Below are positions 42,729 to 51,743 of a stretch of 64,000 nt of DNA, piece by piece; within the stretch, counting starts at the first letter, position 1; each line of letters starts with the position of its first letter. Source of the stretch: UBA1309 sp047605645 (GTDB taxonomy: Bacteria > Bacteroidota > Bacteroidia > Bacteroidales > Dysgonomonadaceae); NCBI GenBank assembly GCA_047605645.1, contig JASGFJ010000026.1:1-64000 (forward strand), read 5' to 3'. Made by a program: the position numbers and the translations under genes. Below the pieces are notes generated by a model. The model did not search any database. It worked only from the letters and a program-made list of their open reading frames with translations, and was not told where the DNA came from.

Positions 42729-43349
42729 TTAGAAGGCGACATAAACGACCTTCTTCGTCTCGAAGAATTCTTCCTCAAAGTAAGTATTCAGTTCCGTGAT
42801 ATCGACCACCTTTCTGAAAGGCATAACTTCTTTATCCAATTCACCTCCTTTAAGACAGATAAGTCCATTCGGTATCGCATTGTGGTTTTCTTTTGCGATG
42901 TTTTTCTTCGATATTTTGACCAAATCGACCAACGGCATTACAGCGCGGCTCACAACGAAGTCGAATTTCTCTTTTACCTCTTCTGCGCGAGCATGCATAA
43001 AACGGACATTTTTAAGTCCGATTGCCGTTGCCACTTCCTGAGCTACCTTCACTTTCTTGCCGATGCTGTCCACCAATAGGAACTCGCATTCCGGAAAGAA
43101 AATAGCCAGAGGAATTCCGGGAAATCCGCCTCCTGTTCCGATATCCATAAATGTTGTTCCTTTACGGAAATTATACGCTTTTGCTATTCCCAGGGAATGC
43201 AATACATGGCGTTCGTAAAGATTTTCGATGTCTTTTCGTGAAATAACATTGATCTTCGAATTCCAGTCGGTATAAAGATTCGAGAGCGCTGCAAATTGCG
43301 ATTTTTGAATATCCGTTAAATCCGGAAAGTATTTTAGAATAATGTCCAT
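42729..43349 (-). CDS. rsmG: 16S rRNA m7G527 methyltransferase RsmG
   Basis: About 206 residues. It methylates G527 of 16S rRNA at N7, using SAM. The motif GTGGGFPGIPLAIFFP (about 67-82) is the family's SAM-binding signature. It is preceded by RHVLHSLG and followed by LVDSIGKKV and VVSRAV. The ATG at 43349 (MDIILKYFP) fits the family better than an upstream in-frame codon at 43370. The gene lies 30 bp after the DUF3298 gene on the same strand. Confidence 0.94.
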   Translation of the reverse strand: MDIILKYFPDLTDIQKSQFAALSNLYTDWNSKINVISRKDIENLYERHVLHSLGIAKAYNFRKGTTFMDIGTGGGFPGIPLAIFFPECEFLLVDSIGKKVKVAQEVATAIGLKNVRFMHARAEEVKEKFDFVVSRAVMPLVDLVKISKKNIAKENHNAIPNGLICLKGGELDKEVMPFRKVVDITELNTYFEEEFFETKKVVYVAF

Positions 43350-43379
43350 ACAAATAATGAGTGCGGGCAAAAAATTATT

Positions 43380-44216
43380 TTAATTCTTCAGCAAAGGATG
43401 GAGTGGCGAATTCGGCTTGAGTAAAGACTCCAGCTCTTTGTAGCTGAATCTGATACGGATTTCGCCCAGCGACAAAGCTTCTCCTTTGTTGAAAATATAA
43501 GTAATTCCGGAATCGTCTACAAAAAAGTTGCTGTTTGGAGCTATTTCGTCAATTCCGAAATAACCCAGATCTTCCAGTTCGGAAATATCTTTGGCATTGT
43601 TCATCTGAAGGAGTTTATTGATAAACATCGGATTCAGTGAACGTTCGTATCCCGGATTGAAAATTGCGTCCTCGGAAAGGAATTCTCCTGTTTTCAAATC
43701 AATGACATAATTATGAAAAGAGGTGAATGAATTGGTTCCTCCTTTATAATTCAACTGTTCTACCTGATAGGACAGCAAATTATGTTTGTTATACAAAATA
43801 TGATTGCTAAGAGTCTCGTAATACGAAAAATAGTTTTGAGGCTCTTCCGATTCGTTGACATCGTCATAAAACAATTTGGCATCTTCTTTATAGGTGCGCA
43901 CATAATCTCTGGCATAACTTTGTGCCGCGACTCCAGGCAAAGAGTCGGCGTATGCCTGATCGAATACCGTTGATATAAAATTAGCTTTCACTTTAGCCAG
44001 TTCTTTTTCGGAAAGGCCTTTTACCGGAAATACAAAATTGATCTTCAGATTACATGACGGCTTTGTTGAGTCATTATCAAGATGGTAAACTTTAACAAGT
44101 TTGAGAGAATCGAATGCCAGAGAGTTCGTGTTGTTTTTTTGTTCACTTTTGTGACAAGCACTTAACCCTACGGTAACCAAAACACCTACAAAAAATATGT
44201 GATAGATACTTCTCAT
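43380..44216 (-). CDS. DUF3298/RsiV-like lipoprotein
   Basis: A 278-residue lipoprotein with a lipobox (GLSAC, about Cys21). Residues 60-150 form a DUF4163-like beta-rich domain, and 150-270 form the DUF3298 domain (NLLSYQVEQLNYKGGTNSF, DLKTGEFLSEDAIF, GITYIFNKGEALSLGEIRI). In Bacillus the same domain in RsiV binds lysozyme; here there is no anti-sigma part, so a sensor role is not implied. It probably sits at the inner face of the outer membrane. It is in a two-gene unit with rsmG. Confidence 0.8.
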   Translation of the reverse strand: MRSIYHIFFVGVLVTVGLSACHKSEQKNNTNSLAFDSLKLVKVYHLDNDSTKPSCNLKINFVFPVKGLSEKELAKVKANFISTVFDQAYADSLPGVAAQSYARDYVRTYKEDAKLFYDDVNESEEPQNYFSYYETLSNHILYNKHNLLSYQVEQLNYKGGTNSFTSFHNYVIDLKTGEFLSEDAIFNPGYERSLNPMFINKLLQMNNAKDISELEDLGYFGIDEIAPNSNFFVDDSGITYIFNKGEALSLGEIRIRFSYKELESLLKPNSPLHPLLKN

Positions 44217-44461
44217 GTAGTTTATTCACTGTACTATCCTGCAAAGATAGGATTATTCCGACAATCTTTTCCCCTAATTGGTCTTAATTCTTATGACAGG
44301 AGTGTTCAGATTGTGTTAAATGTGTTGATCTTGATTGAGATATATCAGAAAAAACAATTTCTAAAGTTTTTGAGATGTCCGAATTGAGGCTTATGCGGGG
44401 CCTCTGTCCTCTGATATTTAAAAAAAATATTGCAATCTTCTTGTTTTCAGAAGAGAAAAGC
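44217..44461. other. intergenic, no gene
   Basis: Between the divergent DUF3298 gene and rplU. A TATCTTTG -7-like motif is seen on the minus strand (44242-44249) for the DUF3298 gene, without a good -33. Nothing else was recognised. Confidence 0.4.
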
Positions 44462-44574
44462 CTTGTTTGTTTCAGCAAAAAACATTATTTTTGCGCCTCG
44501 ATTGCTCATAGGCTGTCAAGCAACTGCACAAAGCGGTTCGCCTCAGGCACATAACCTGTAATTTTTAATCACAG
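44462..44574 (+). promoter_or_regulatory. promoter and leader of rplU-rpmA
   Basis: CTTG (44462-44465) and TATTTTTG (44486-44493) are separated by 20 nt, a good Bacteroidota promoter. The following ~75-nt leader contains small inverted repeats (GCG-gtt-CGC and CAGG ... CCTG), of the kind seen in autoregulated ribosomal protein mRNAs. The leader function is inferred. Confidence 0.55.
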
Positions 44575-44886
44575 ATGTACGTTATTGTAAACATTCAGGG
44601 ACAACAATTCAAAGTAGAAAAAGGACAGAGATTGTTCGTTCATAAACTAGATGCTGAACAAGGCGCAACAGTAGACTGCGAAGAAGTGCTGCTCGTTGAT
44701 AGCGAAGGTTCAGTGAAAGTAGGAGCCCCATTCGTAGATGGAGCAAAAGTCGTTTTGGAAGTTGGAGCATTCGTTAAAGGCGAGAAAGTGCTTGTTTTCC
44801 ATAAAAAACGCAGAAAAGGATACCGTAAATTAAACGGTCACCGTCAGCACTTCACAGAAGTGACAGTTAAAGATATTATTGCTTAA
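44575..44886 (+). CDS. rplU: 50S ribosomal protein L21
   Basis: A 103-residue ribosomal protein that binds 23S rRNA and L20. The L21 family pattern is complete: MYVIVNIQGQQFKVE at the start, VLLVDSEG, and the basic KKRRKGYRKLNGHRQ loop near the end, followed by TEVTVKDI. It is in the conserved pair rplU-rpmA, with 20 bp between the two genes. Confidence 0.98.
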   Translation: MYVIVNIQGQQFKVEKGQRLFVHKLDAEQGATVDCEEVLLVDSEGSVKVGAPFVDGAKVVLEVGAFVKGEKVLVFHKKRRKGYRKLNGHRQHFTEVTVKDIIA

Positions 44887-44906
44887 TCATTTAAAAACTA
44901 AGACAA

Positions 44907-45170
44907 ATGGCACACAAGAAAGGTGTAGGTAGTTCTAAAAACGGCCGTGAATCGGAAAGTAAACGATTGGGCGTTAAACATTTTGGTGGTGAAACGGTAA
45001 AAGCCGGTAACATCATCGTTCGTCAGAGAGGAACCGTTCATCATCCGGGTGAAAATGTGGGTATAGGAAAAGATCACACATTGTACGCTTTGACAGATGG
45101 AGTGGTAACTTTCGTTCGTAAGAGAAATGACAGATCTTATGTTTCTGTATTGCCAAAAGCAGAAGCGTAA
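44907..45170 (+). CDS. rpmA: 50S ribosomal protein L27
   Basis: An 87-residue protein near the peptidyl transferase centre. The signature MAHKKGVGSSKNGRESESKRLG lies at the N-terminus (here shown in part: AHKKGVGSSKNGR) and GNIIVRQRGT follows. The N-terminus begins directly with the mature-type AHKKG, without the Firmicutes cleavable extension. It is the second gene after rplU, with a strong terminator behind it. Confidence 0.98.
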   Translation: MAHKKGVGSSKNGRESESKRLGVKHFGGETVKAGNIIVRQRGTVHHPGENVGIGKDHTLYALTDGVVTFVRKRNDRSYVSVLPKAEA

Positions 45171-45182
45171 TAGATAGATAAC

Positions 45183-45227
45183 AAAAAAAGAACGGGTTTT
45201 CCTAATAGGAAAACCCGTTCTTTTTTT
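45183..45227 (+). terminator. terminator of rplU-rpmA
   Basis: A stem of about 20 bp (AGAACGGGTTTTCC / GGAAAACCCGTTCT plus A- and T-tracts) with a 4-5 nt loop and a run of eight T. It starts 12 bp after the stop codon. Confidence 0.93.
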
Positions 45228-45373
45228 TGTTTGTGTTTGGCAATTGCATTTGTCTTTGAGAAAAAATACTAATAAATAATGAAAAACGAATTGAAAATCC
45301 CTATTTTATGGTATTGTGCAGGCTTCCTAAATATCCTTTCTTTGCAATAGTAAAAATATATAAATAGAAAAAA

Positions 45374-45874
45374 ATGGCACACATTGGAATATTTTACGGT
45401 TCAAGCACAGGAAATACAGAAGCTGCTGCCGGTAAGATTGTAAAAGCTTTAAGCGGACATGAAGTTGAAGTGTTTGATGTTTCCTCCGCAAATTCTGATT
45501 TTTCGACTTTTGATGTCGTGATATTCGGTACATCTACCTGGGGATTGGGAGATTTACAGGACGATTGGGATTCTTTTATCGACGAGGTTAAAGGTGCAGA
45601 TTTATCCGGCAAAAAAGTGGCGCTTTTCGGACTTGGAGATTCTTCTTCCTATTCCGATACTTTCAGTGATGGTATATCAAAGATATATGATGCAGTCAAA
45701 GGGAAAGGTGCTACACTGATTGGGCGTACCTCGACCGAAGGCTACAATTTTGAAAGTTCAGAGTCGGTCATCGACGGAGAGTTTATCGGATTGGTGCTGG
45801 ATGAAGATAATGAATCGGAAAAGACGGATGAACGTATCGCGTTGTGGGTGGAGCAGCTTAAAAAAGAATTCTAA
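45374..45874 (+). CDS. fldA: flavodoxin
   Basis: A 166-residue long-chain flavodoxin, an FMN-carrying electron donor in the cytoplasm. The FMN phosphate loop is GSSTGNTEAAA (9-19). The isoalloxazine-binding loops are STWGLGDLQDDWD (about 54-66) and GLGDSSSYSDTF. It follows rpmA by a 203-bp gap with its own start, and is followed 47 bp later by a DUF2023 gene. Flavodoxin can replace ferredoxin under iron limitation. Confidence 0.95.
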   Translation: MAHIGIFYGSSTGNTEAAAGKIVKALSGHEVEVFDVSSANSDFSTFDVVIFGTSTWGLGDLQDDWDSFIDEVKGADLSGKKVALFGLGDSSSYSDTFSDGISKIYDAVKGKGATLIGRTSTEGYNFESSESVIDGEFIGLVLDEDNESEKTDERIALWVEQLKKEF

Positions 45875-45921
45875 GCAATAAGCTTTCGCCAAAAATCGAA
45901 TCACAAAGATATTTTCGTTGT

Positions 45922-46272
45922 ATGCAAATATTTTATCATCACATCTATGAGTTCAAGAAAGGTGTACGAGATATGATTCTCTGTACTCTGCCGGGCGACA
46001 AAGAGAGTGCTGTGAAGCAAAAACTTGAACGGAATGAGATATGTTATATGATTCAAAAATTGAAGAACGGTAATATCAATGTTTTCTTCGGAAAAGAAGA
46101 ATGTCTGATTGTGGCGAAACAATTATGTTTAGATAAATCTTTGAATGAACTCACCCCGGAAGAAGATTTCATGCTTGGTGTTTTACTCGGATACAGTGTG
46201 AGTGAACAGTGTCGCAGATATTGCAAGACATGTTCAAAAAGAAATAAAATAAAGTCTATACTCAATTTTTAA
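45922..46272 (+). CDS. DUF2023 family protein
   Basis: A 116-residue cytoplasmic protein. The family pattern is clear: FYHHIYEFKKGVRDMILCTLP at the start (in part), then INVFFGKEECL. Three cysteines near the C-terminus (CRRYCKTCSKRNK, C-x3-C-x2-C) resemble a metal- or Fe-S-binding set. DUF2023 genes are usually found beside flavodoxin in Bacteroidales, as here (47 bp apart), so a role in flavodoxin electron transfer or iron response is a fair inference. Confidence 0.85.
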   Translation: MQIFYHHIYEFKKGVRDMILCTLPGDKESAVKQKLERNEICYMIQKLKNGNINVFFGKEECLIVAKQLCLDKSLNELTPEEDFMLGVLLGYSVSEQCRRYCKTCSKRNKIKSILNF

Positions 46273-46311
46273 TAATCATTTCTATTGATAGTTTTTTTTA
46301 GTTGATCATTG

Positions 46312-46344
46312 AACCCTTTCCGACGCGACCTCAGGAAGGGTTTT
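46312..46344 (+). terminator. terminator of fldA-DUF2023 unit
   Basis: A stem AACCCTT-CC / GG-AAGGGTT with one bulged T and a 12-nt loop, followed by TTCTTT. It is 40 bp after the DUF2023 stop. Confidence 0.75.
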
Positions 46345-46522
46345 CTTTATGTCTTTTTTGATTTGTAATTATGCTGAGTCTAAATAGAATTATTTCGTTT
46401 CATGTAGCTCATTTATTCTGCTGCTAGGTGGCTCATTTGCTATCAAAAGATTAGTAATATCAAAAAATTCTATTAACTTTGCACACATAACATTGTAATG
46501 TGCAGTTCGTAAAAATGCAATA

Positions 46523-47146
46523 ATGGCAATTATTAAGACCCGAAATATGCTGATCGACGTGGCTCGTAAATTATTTGCCCGTATGGGGGTAGATAATACG
46601 ACTATGAATGATATTGCAGTGGCCTCACAAAAAGGAAGACGTACATTATATACCTACTTTAATAATAAAAATGAAGTTTATCAGGCTGTTGTTGAGTCTG
46701 AAATAGAACGGATGATTGTGGCACTGCAAGATGTTGTGACCAAAAAAATGTCAGCCGATGAGAAACTGCTTCTATTCTTCTATACCCGCTTTGACTCGAT
46801 AAAAAAAGTAGTTGTTCGTAACGGAACGCTTAAAGCAGATTTCTTTCGGGATATCTGGCGTGTGGAAAATGTCCGAAAAAGTTATGATCGACAGGAAATA
46901 AGAATTATCAAAGAAATTTTGCAACAGGGTATTGATGAAGGTACATTTGAAATGCCTGATATTCAACTGACAGCTGAGATATTACACCATGCCCTGCGGG
47001 GATTGGAAGTTCCATATATTCGCGGGCAGATTCGTTCGAGTCGTATGCTTATGGATGAGAAAAGAGAAAGTATTGCTTATCTAATTCTCGAAGGAATTCG
47101 CAAGAAGAATAAAGAAATACCACCACAGAGCACGGAACAAAAATAA
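46523..47146 (+). CDS. TetR family transcriptional regulator
   Basis: A 207-residue regulator. The helix-turn-helix is at 15-50 (ARKLFARMGVDNTTMNDIA and GRRTLYTYFNNKNEVY), a clear TetR_N signature. The C-terminal ligand/dimer domain has no specific match. It lies 31 bp before fabG on the same strand, so it probably regulates fatty-acid synthesis or the neighbouring reductase, as FabR/FadR-like TetR proteins do elsewhere; this is inferred. A TAACTTTG -7 motif lies at 46474-46481, with TTAG 19 nt upstream. Confidence 0.9.
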   Translation: MAIIKTRNMLIDVARKLFARMGVDNTTMNDIAVASQKGRRTLYTYFNNKNEVYQAVVESEIERMIVALQDVVTKKMSADEKLLLFFYTRFDSIKKVVVRNGTLKADFFRDIWRVENVRKSYDRQEIRIIKEILQQGIDEGTFEMPDIQLTAEILHHALRGLEVPYIRGQIRSSRMLMDEKRESIAYLILEGIRKKNKEIPPQSTEQK

Positions 47147-47177
47147 AGAACATAAAATATAAATATATAACATCGTC

Positions 47178-47924
47178 ATGAAACTATTAGACGGAAAAAC
47201 TGCCATCATAACAGGAGCTAGCCGTGGTATCGGAAAAGCTGTTGCTCTGAAGTTTGCAAGTGAAGGAGCAAATGTAGCCTTTACCTGTACATCATTATCC
47301 GATAAAGCACTCGAAGTAGAAAAAGAATTGAACGCATTGGGCGTGAAGGCTAAAGCTTATGCCTCGGATGCTGCTGACTTTGACGCAACTCATCAATTGG
47401 TGCAGGAAGTGATAAAGGATTTCGGAAAAGTTGATATTCTTGTTAATAACGCCGGGATTACCCGTGATGGATTGATGATGCGCATGAATGAAGAACAATG
47501 GGATGCGGTGATCAATACAAATCTGAAATCGGCATTTAATTTTATCCATGCCTTGACTCCCGTTTTTATGAAGCAGAAAAGTGGGAACATTGTAAATATG
47601 AGCTCTGTAGTTGGAGTTTCCGGGAATGCCGGTCAGGCCAATTATTCAGCTTCAAAAGCCGGTTTGATTGGTTTGACAAAATCAATTGCAAAAGAACTTG
47701 GTTCGAGAGGAATTCGTGCAAATGCGATTGCTCCCGGATTTATTTCTACTGATATGACAGGCGTGCTTGCTGACGATGTTAAGAAAAGATGGATTGAACA
47801 GATACCTGTTCGCCGCATCGGAGAGGCTGAAGATATTGCCAATGTGACCGTATTTCTGGCTTCAGATTTGTCTTCCTATATGACGGGACAAGTATTGAAT
47901 GTGTGCGGTGGAATGAATATGTAA
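47178..47924 (+). CDS. fabG: 3-oxoacyl-ACP reductase FabG
   Basis: A 248-residue short-chain dehydrogenase that reduces beta-ketoacyl-ACP with NADPH in fatty-acid elongation. The cofactor motif TGASRGIGKA is at 12-21, and NNAG follows at about 90. The catalytic Ser-Tyr-Lys set is present (NMSSVVG, YSASK). The C-terminus GQVLNVCGGMNM is typical of true FabG proteins (GQTLHVNGGMYM type). It is co-transcribed with the TetR gene. Confidence 0.95.
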   Translation: MKLLDGKTAIITGASRGIGKAVALKFASEGANVAFTCTSLSDKALEVEKELNALGVKAKAYASDAADFDATHQLVQEVIKDFGKVDILVNNAGITRDGLMMRMNEEQWDAVINTNLKSAFNFIHALTPVFMKQKSGNIVNMSSVVGVSGNAGQANYSASKAGLIGLTKSIAKELGSRGIRANAIAPGFISTDMTGVLADDVKKRWIEQIPVRRIGEAEDIANVTVFLASDLSSYMTGQVLNVCGGMNM

Positions 47925-47959
47925 TTTGTAGTTTCCTTTGATTGGAAATAATAATATAT

Positions 47960-47995
47960 TCCCCTGTTCTTTGAAAAGAGAGTAGGGGATTTTTT
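47960..47995 (+). terminator. terminator of TetR-fabG unit
   Basis: A stem TCCCCT / AGGGGA with an inner TTCTTT/AAAGAG step, followed by TTTTTTG. It begins 35 bp after the fabG stop. Confidence 0.8.
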
Positions 47996-48065
47996 GTATC
48001 TGTAAAGTTAGAATCTCGCTGTCACAAAGCGGACAACTAAAAAATAGATAACCGGTTTTAAATAG

Positions 48066-48101
48066 AATAGGTTGCCATCCGGAGGATAGCAACCTATTTT
48101 T
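48066..48101 (-). terminator. terminator of pnp
   Basis: A strong hairpin (AATAGGTTGC ... GCAACCTATT with an inner ATCC/GGAT step), with A/T tracts on both sides. It lies 24 bp after the pnp stop on the minus strand and could also stop transcription coming from fabG. Confidence 0.85.
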
Positions 48102-48125
48102 ATAATGAATTGATCTTTTATGTGA

Positions 48126-50285
48126 TTATTCTTTCACGTCTTTCTTCTGGATTGGTCTTTCCGGACGAGGAGGACGAGGAAGAAGAACTTTACGAGACAA
48201 TTTGAATTTACCTGTTTTCGGATCTATTTCGATCAGTTTGACTTCAATAATATCTCCTTCTTTCAGGCCTGCATCTTCAATCTTTTCGATTCTGTCCCAG
48301 CTTATTTCAGAAATGTGTAATAAGCCGTCTTTTCCTGGAAGGAATTCGCAGAATGCGCCATAAGCCATCACTGAACGAACTTTAGCTTCGTATACTTCTC
48401 CTATCTCAGGCACAGTCACAATGCCTTTGATTTTTGCCAATGCGGCATCGATAGAAGCTTTGTTTGTTGCTGAGACTTCTACGCGACCTTGTCCGTCAAT
48501 TTCTTCAATAGTAATAACAGCACCTGTCTCTTCCTGTATTCCCTGAATGATTTTTCCTCCCGGGCCAATCACAGCACCAATAAAGTCTTTTGCAATGTAT
48601 AGAACTTCGATGCGTGGAGCATGAGGTTTCAAATCAGGACGAGGAGCCGGAAGTGTTTCCAGTATTTTGCCTAAAATATGCATACGGCCTTCGTGAGCTT
48701 GTGCTAATGCTCTTTCCAGAATTTCGTATGACAGACCGTCTACTTTGATGTCCATCTGAGTTGCTGTGATACCGTCTTTTGTTCCACATACTTTGAAGTC
48801 CATATCTCCCAAATGGTCTTCGTCTCCTAAGATGTCAGAAAGTACAGCGAAATTTTGTCCCTTATTTTCGGAAATAAGTCCCATCGCAATACCGGAAACC
48901 GGTTTTTTGATTGTAACACCTGCATCCATCAAAGACAGAGTGCCGGCACAAACTGTTGCCATGGAAGAAGAACCGTTTGATTCCAAAATATCTGAAACAA
49001 CACGTACTACGTATGGATAGTTTTCAGGAATCATGCGTTTTAAGGCGCGGTGTGCTAAATTACCATGCCCGATTTCGCGGCGGCCTACACCTCTTTGAGG
49101 ACGGGCATCGCCGGTTGAGAATGGAGGAAAGTTATAATGAAGCAAGAAGCGTTCTTTGTCTCTTACCAAGACATCGTCAACTATCTTCTCGTCTAATTTG
49201 GTACCCAAGGTTACAGTTGACAGAGATTGCGTTTCACCACGGGTGAATACAGCAGAACCGTGAGGTCCGGGAACATAATCAACTTCTGCCCAGATAGGAC
49301 GGATTTCAGTCGTTTTACGGCCGTCGAGACGTTTGCCCTCATCCAGGATAGAACGACGCATCGCTTCTTTTTCAACATCGTGGTAATAACGGCTGATTAA
49401 TGAACCCTTTTCTGCTAATTCTTCTTCTGAGAATGTTGCTTTGTATTCAGCCAGAACCGCATCGAAATTATCACTGCGTTCGTGCTTGTTCGGATTGCAG
49501 GCTGTCGCCAGCGCGTATGCTTTGGCATAACATTTTTCCCAAACGTCTTTTTTTAGCTCTTCGTCATTTGTCTCGTGGCTGTATGCACGTTTTTCGGTTT
49601 TGCCACAAAGTTCCATCATGTCTAGCTGAGCCTGACATTGTACTTTGATAGCTTCGTGAGCAAATTTGATAGCCTCCAGCATTTCAGCCTCAGATACCTC
49701 ACTCATCTCACCTTCCACCATCATAATGTTGTCGATTGTTGCACCGACCATGATATCCATATCGGCTTGAGACAACTGACTGAATGTCGGGTTTACAACA
49801 AATTTTCCGTCAATACGGCCAACGCGAACTTCAGAGATTGGGCCATTGAAAGGAATATCTGAAACTGCAAGAGCAGCGGAAGCAGCCAATCCGGCTAATG
49901 CGTCCGGCATGTCTTCGCCGTCGGCAGAAAACAAAATTATATTAACAAAAACTTCAGCGTGATAATCGTCTGGAAACAGAGGACGTAATGCTCTGTCGAC
50001 AAGGCGGCAAGTTAGAATTTCATAATCGGAAGGGCGTCCTTCTCTTTTCATAAAACCGCCGGGAAAACGTCCGAAAGCAGAGAACTTTTCTTTGTATTCT
50101 ACTTGCAGAGGCATAAAATCAACACCCGGATTTGCATCTTTTGCGGCACAAACAGTGGCGAGTAGCATCGTATTTCCCAACCAAAGGGTTACGGCTCCAT
50201 CCGCTTGTTTTGCCAATTTTCCAGTCTCGAGTGTAATGGTACGACCATCTCCCAACTCAATACTTTTTCTAATTGGATTAATCAT
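48126..50285 (-). CDS. pnp: polyribonucleotide nucleotidyltransferase
   Basis: A 719-residue 3'-to-5' phosphorolytic exoribonuclease of the RNA degradosome. Two RNase PH domains are visible (first GRFPGGFMKREGRPSDYE; second RDKERFLLHYNFPPFSTGD and SVMAYG-like segments). A KH domain (FIGAVIGPGGKIIQGIQEETGA, in part) and an S1 domain (GEVYEAKVRSVMAYGAFCEF, in part) follow. Length is normal. A TAACTTTG -7 motif lies on the minus strand at 50316-50323, about 30 bp before the ATG. It is a single gene. Confidence 0.97.
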   Translation of the reverse strand: MINPIRKSIELGDGRTITLETGKLAKQADGAVTLWLGNTMLLATVCAAKDANPGVDFMPLQVEYKEKFSAFGRFPGGFMKREGRPSDYEILTCRLVDRALRPLFPDDYHAEVFVNIILFSADGEDMPDALAGLAASAALAVSDIPFNGPISEVRVGRIDGKFVVNPTFSQLSQADMDIMVGATIDNIMMVEGEMSEVSEAEMLEAIKFAHEAIKVQCQAQLDMMELCGKTEKRAYSHETNDEELKKDVWEKCYAKAYALATACNPNKHERSDNFDAVLAEYKATFSEEELAEKGSLISRYYHDVEKEAMRRSILDEGKRLDGRKTTEIRPIWAEVDYVPGPHGSAVFTRGETQSLSTVTLGTKLDEKIVDDVLVRDKERFLLHYNFPPFSTGDARPQRGVGRREIGHGNLAHRALKRMIPENYPYVVRVVSDILESNGSSSMATVCAGTLSLMDAGVTIKKPVSGIAMGLISENKGQNFAVLSDILGDEDHLGDMDFKVCGTKDGITATQMDIKVDGLSYEILERALAQAHEGRMHILGKILETLPAPRPDLKPHAPRIEVLYIAKDFIGAVIGPGGKIIQGIQEETGAVITIEEIDGQGRVEVSATNKASIDAALAKIKGIVTVPEIGEVYEAKVRSVMAYGAFCEFLPGKDGLLHISEISWDRIEKIEDAGLKEGDIIEVKLIEIDPKTGKFKLSRKVLLPRPPRPERPIQKKDVKE

Positions 50286-50424
50286 ATTATGTTTTATAAT
50301 TCGTCAAAATTCGGACAAAGTTAGTCAAACTTTTAATTAGAAATAACAAATTCCTTAAAAATATTCATTTACAGGGGATTTATTGTCGGATGAAACTAAT
50401 AAAAAGTTACTAAATGCTATCCCT

Positions 50425-51534
50425 TTATTTTATTAGTTCAGTCAATTTAGATTTCAAATCTTCTCCGCGCAGGTTCCGGGCTATGATTTTGCCGGCCGGA
50501 TCGAGAAGAAAGTTCTGTGGAATGGCTTGTATAGAATACAATTCGGCAGCTGAGTTGTTCCAGCCTTTCAAGTCTGAGACTTGAGTCCATGTAAGTTTAT
50601 CGGTTTCGATTGCCTTTTGCCAGGCCGATTTTGATTTGTCTAGAGATACTCCAAACACGGTGAAATTTTTGTCTTTGAATTGATTGTATGCTTCCACTAC
50701 GTTCGGATTTTCCTCCCGGCATGGGCCACACCATGATGCCCAAAAATCAATTAAAACATATTTTCCTCTAAAATCAGAAAGCTTCACCGGATTTCCCGCT
50801 GAGTCATTCAATGTAAATTCGGGAGCTACCGAACCGATGGCAAGGCTTTTCCATTTAGCAATTTGGAGAGCAAAACTTTTTCCTGCTGCTGAATTTTTTA
50901 CTTCGGGCGTAAAAGCCAGAAAAAGAGGCTCTATTTCTGCTACCTCCGGATTTGAACCGGCTAATTGACGAAGGGCATTCAGGCTCACGAGTGAGTTTTT
51001 CGTTTGCGTTATATATGTTTTCAATGTCTCACTTTCTTCTTGGCTAAGAGCATTGTAACGTTCCGAAAATTTATCTAGTATTTCCTTGTTGTTCCGATCC
51101 TCTTCAGACAGTGAGCGAAACTCTTTCATGAGTTCTTCTTTTTTCAATCTTACCGGTTTTAGCGATAAAGATAAGTTATCCAAGTCGTTATTTAGAGGAG
51201 AGATGATTTTTGCTGAAGTAACCGAATCGACTCCGGAAACGGTTATGTTTCCTTTTTCTAAATAAATGGTTTTTACGTCACGGCTTTTGACGTCAGCCTT
51301 TTCGTGAACGAAAATCAGATTGGCTAGTGTTGGTTCGGCAAGGTTTCCTGTGAAGGTAAATGTGCCTTGTTTGACAACAGTCGAATCTTTGACTTGGTCA
51401 TTTCCTTTTTTGTATGTTAAAAAAACCTTCTCTATTTGTTCCGGTTTAGATAATTTTCCCTTCAGGATGTATGCCTGTTGTGAAAAAACAAAAGCAGGAG
51501 CGATGACACAAGTTAGGGTTACTAATTTTTTCAT
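50425..51534 (-). CDS. TlpA/DUF4369 thiol-disulfide oxidoreductase
   Basis: About 369 residues, exported. A signal peptide (AFVFSQQAYI region) precedes a DUF4369 domain (about 20-110). After a coiled linker, a TlpA-type thioredoxin fold (about 235-369) has FWASWCGPCREENP with the redox CGPC, and the cis-Pro loop IQAIPQNFLLDPAGKI. This layout is very common in Bacteroidota and acts in the periplasm on thiols and disulfides. The ATG at 51534 is chosen because it begins the signal peptide; the codon at 51567 would add 11 polar residues. Confidence 0.88.
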   Translation of the reverse strand: MKKLVTLTCVIAPAFVFSQQAYILKGKLSKPEQIEKVFLTYKKGNDQVKDSTVVKQGTFTFTGNLAEPTLANLIFVHEKADVKSRDVKTIYLEKGNITVSGVDSVTSAKIISPLNNDLDNLSLSLKPVRLKKEELMKEFRSLSEEDRNNKEILDKFSERYNALSQEESETLKTYITQTKNSLVSLNALRQLAGSNPEVAEIEPLFLAFTPEVKNSAAGKSFALQIAKWKSLAIGSVAPEFTLNDSAGNPVKLSDFRGKYVLIDFWASWCGPCREENPNVVEAYNQFKDKNFTVFGVSLDKSKSAWQKAIETDKLTWTQVSDLKGWNNSAAELYSIQAIPQNFLLDPAGKIIARNLRGEDLKSKLTELIK

Positions 51535-51743
51535 AATGCGCTTGGTTTGTTGTTTATTTTGCTCCAAAGTTACTAAAAAAACATTTGCTCAGATGTTTGG
51601 ACTTTTGCGTAATATTGAAGATAAATAGATTAATTCTCGAAAAAATAATTAAAAAGGTTTTCAGAAAAAGACTTTCTATGTGTGTAAAGCTATTTTGATA
51701 TAATTTTGCAAACTATTTATCAACACAAAAATGAAATATCTCT

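Noticed and set aside
47295..47549. Antisense frames within fabG
   Set aside because: Shadows of the real gene, no signature.
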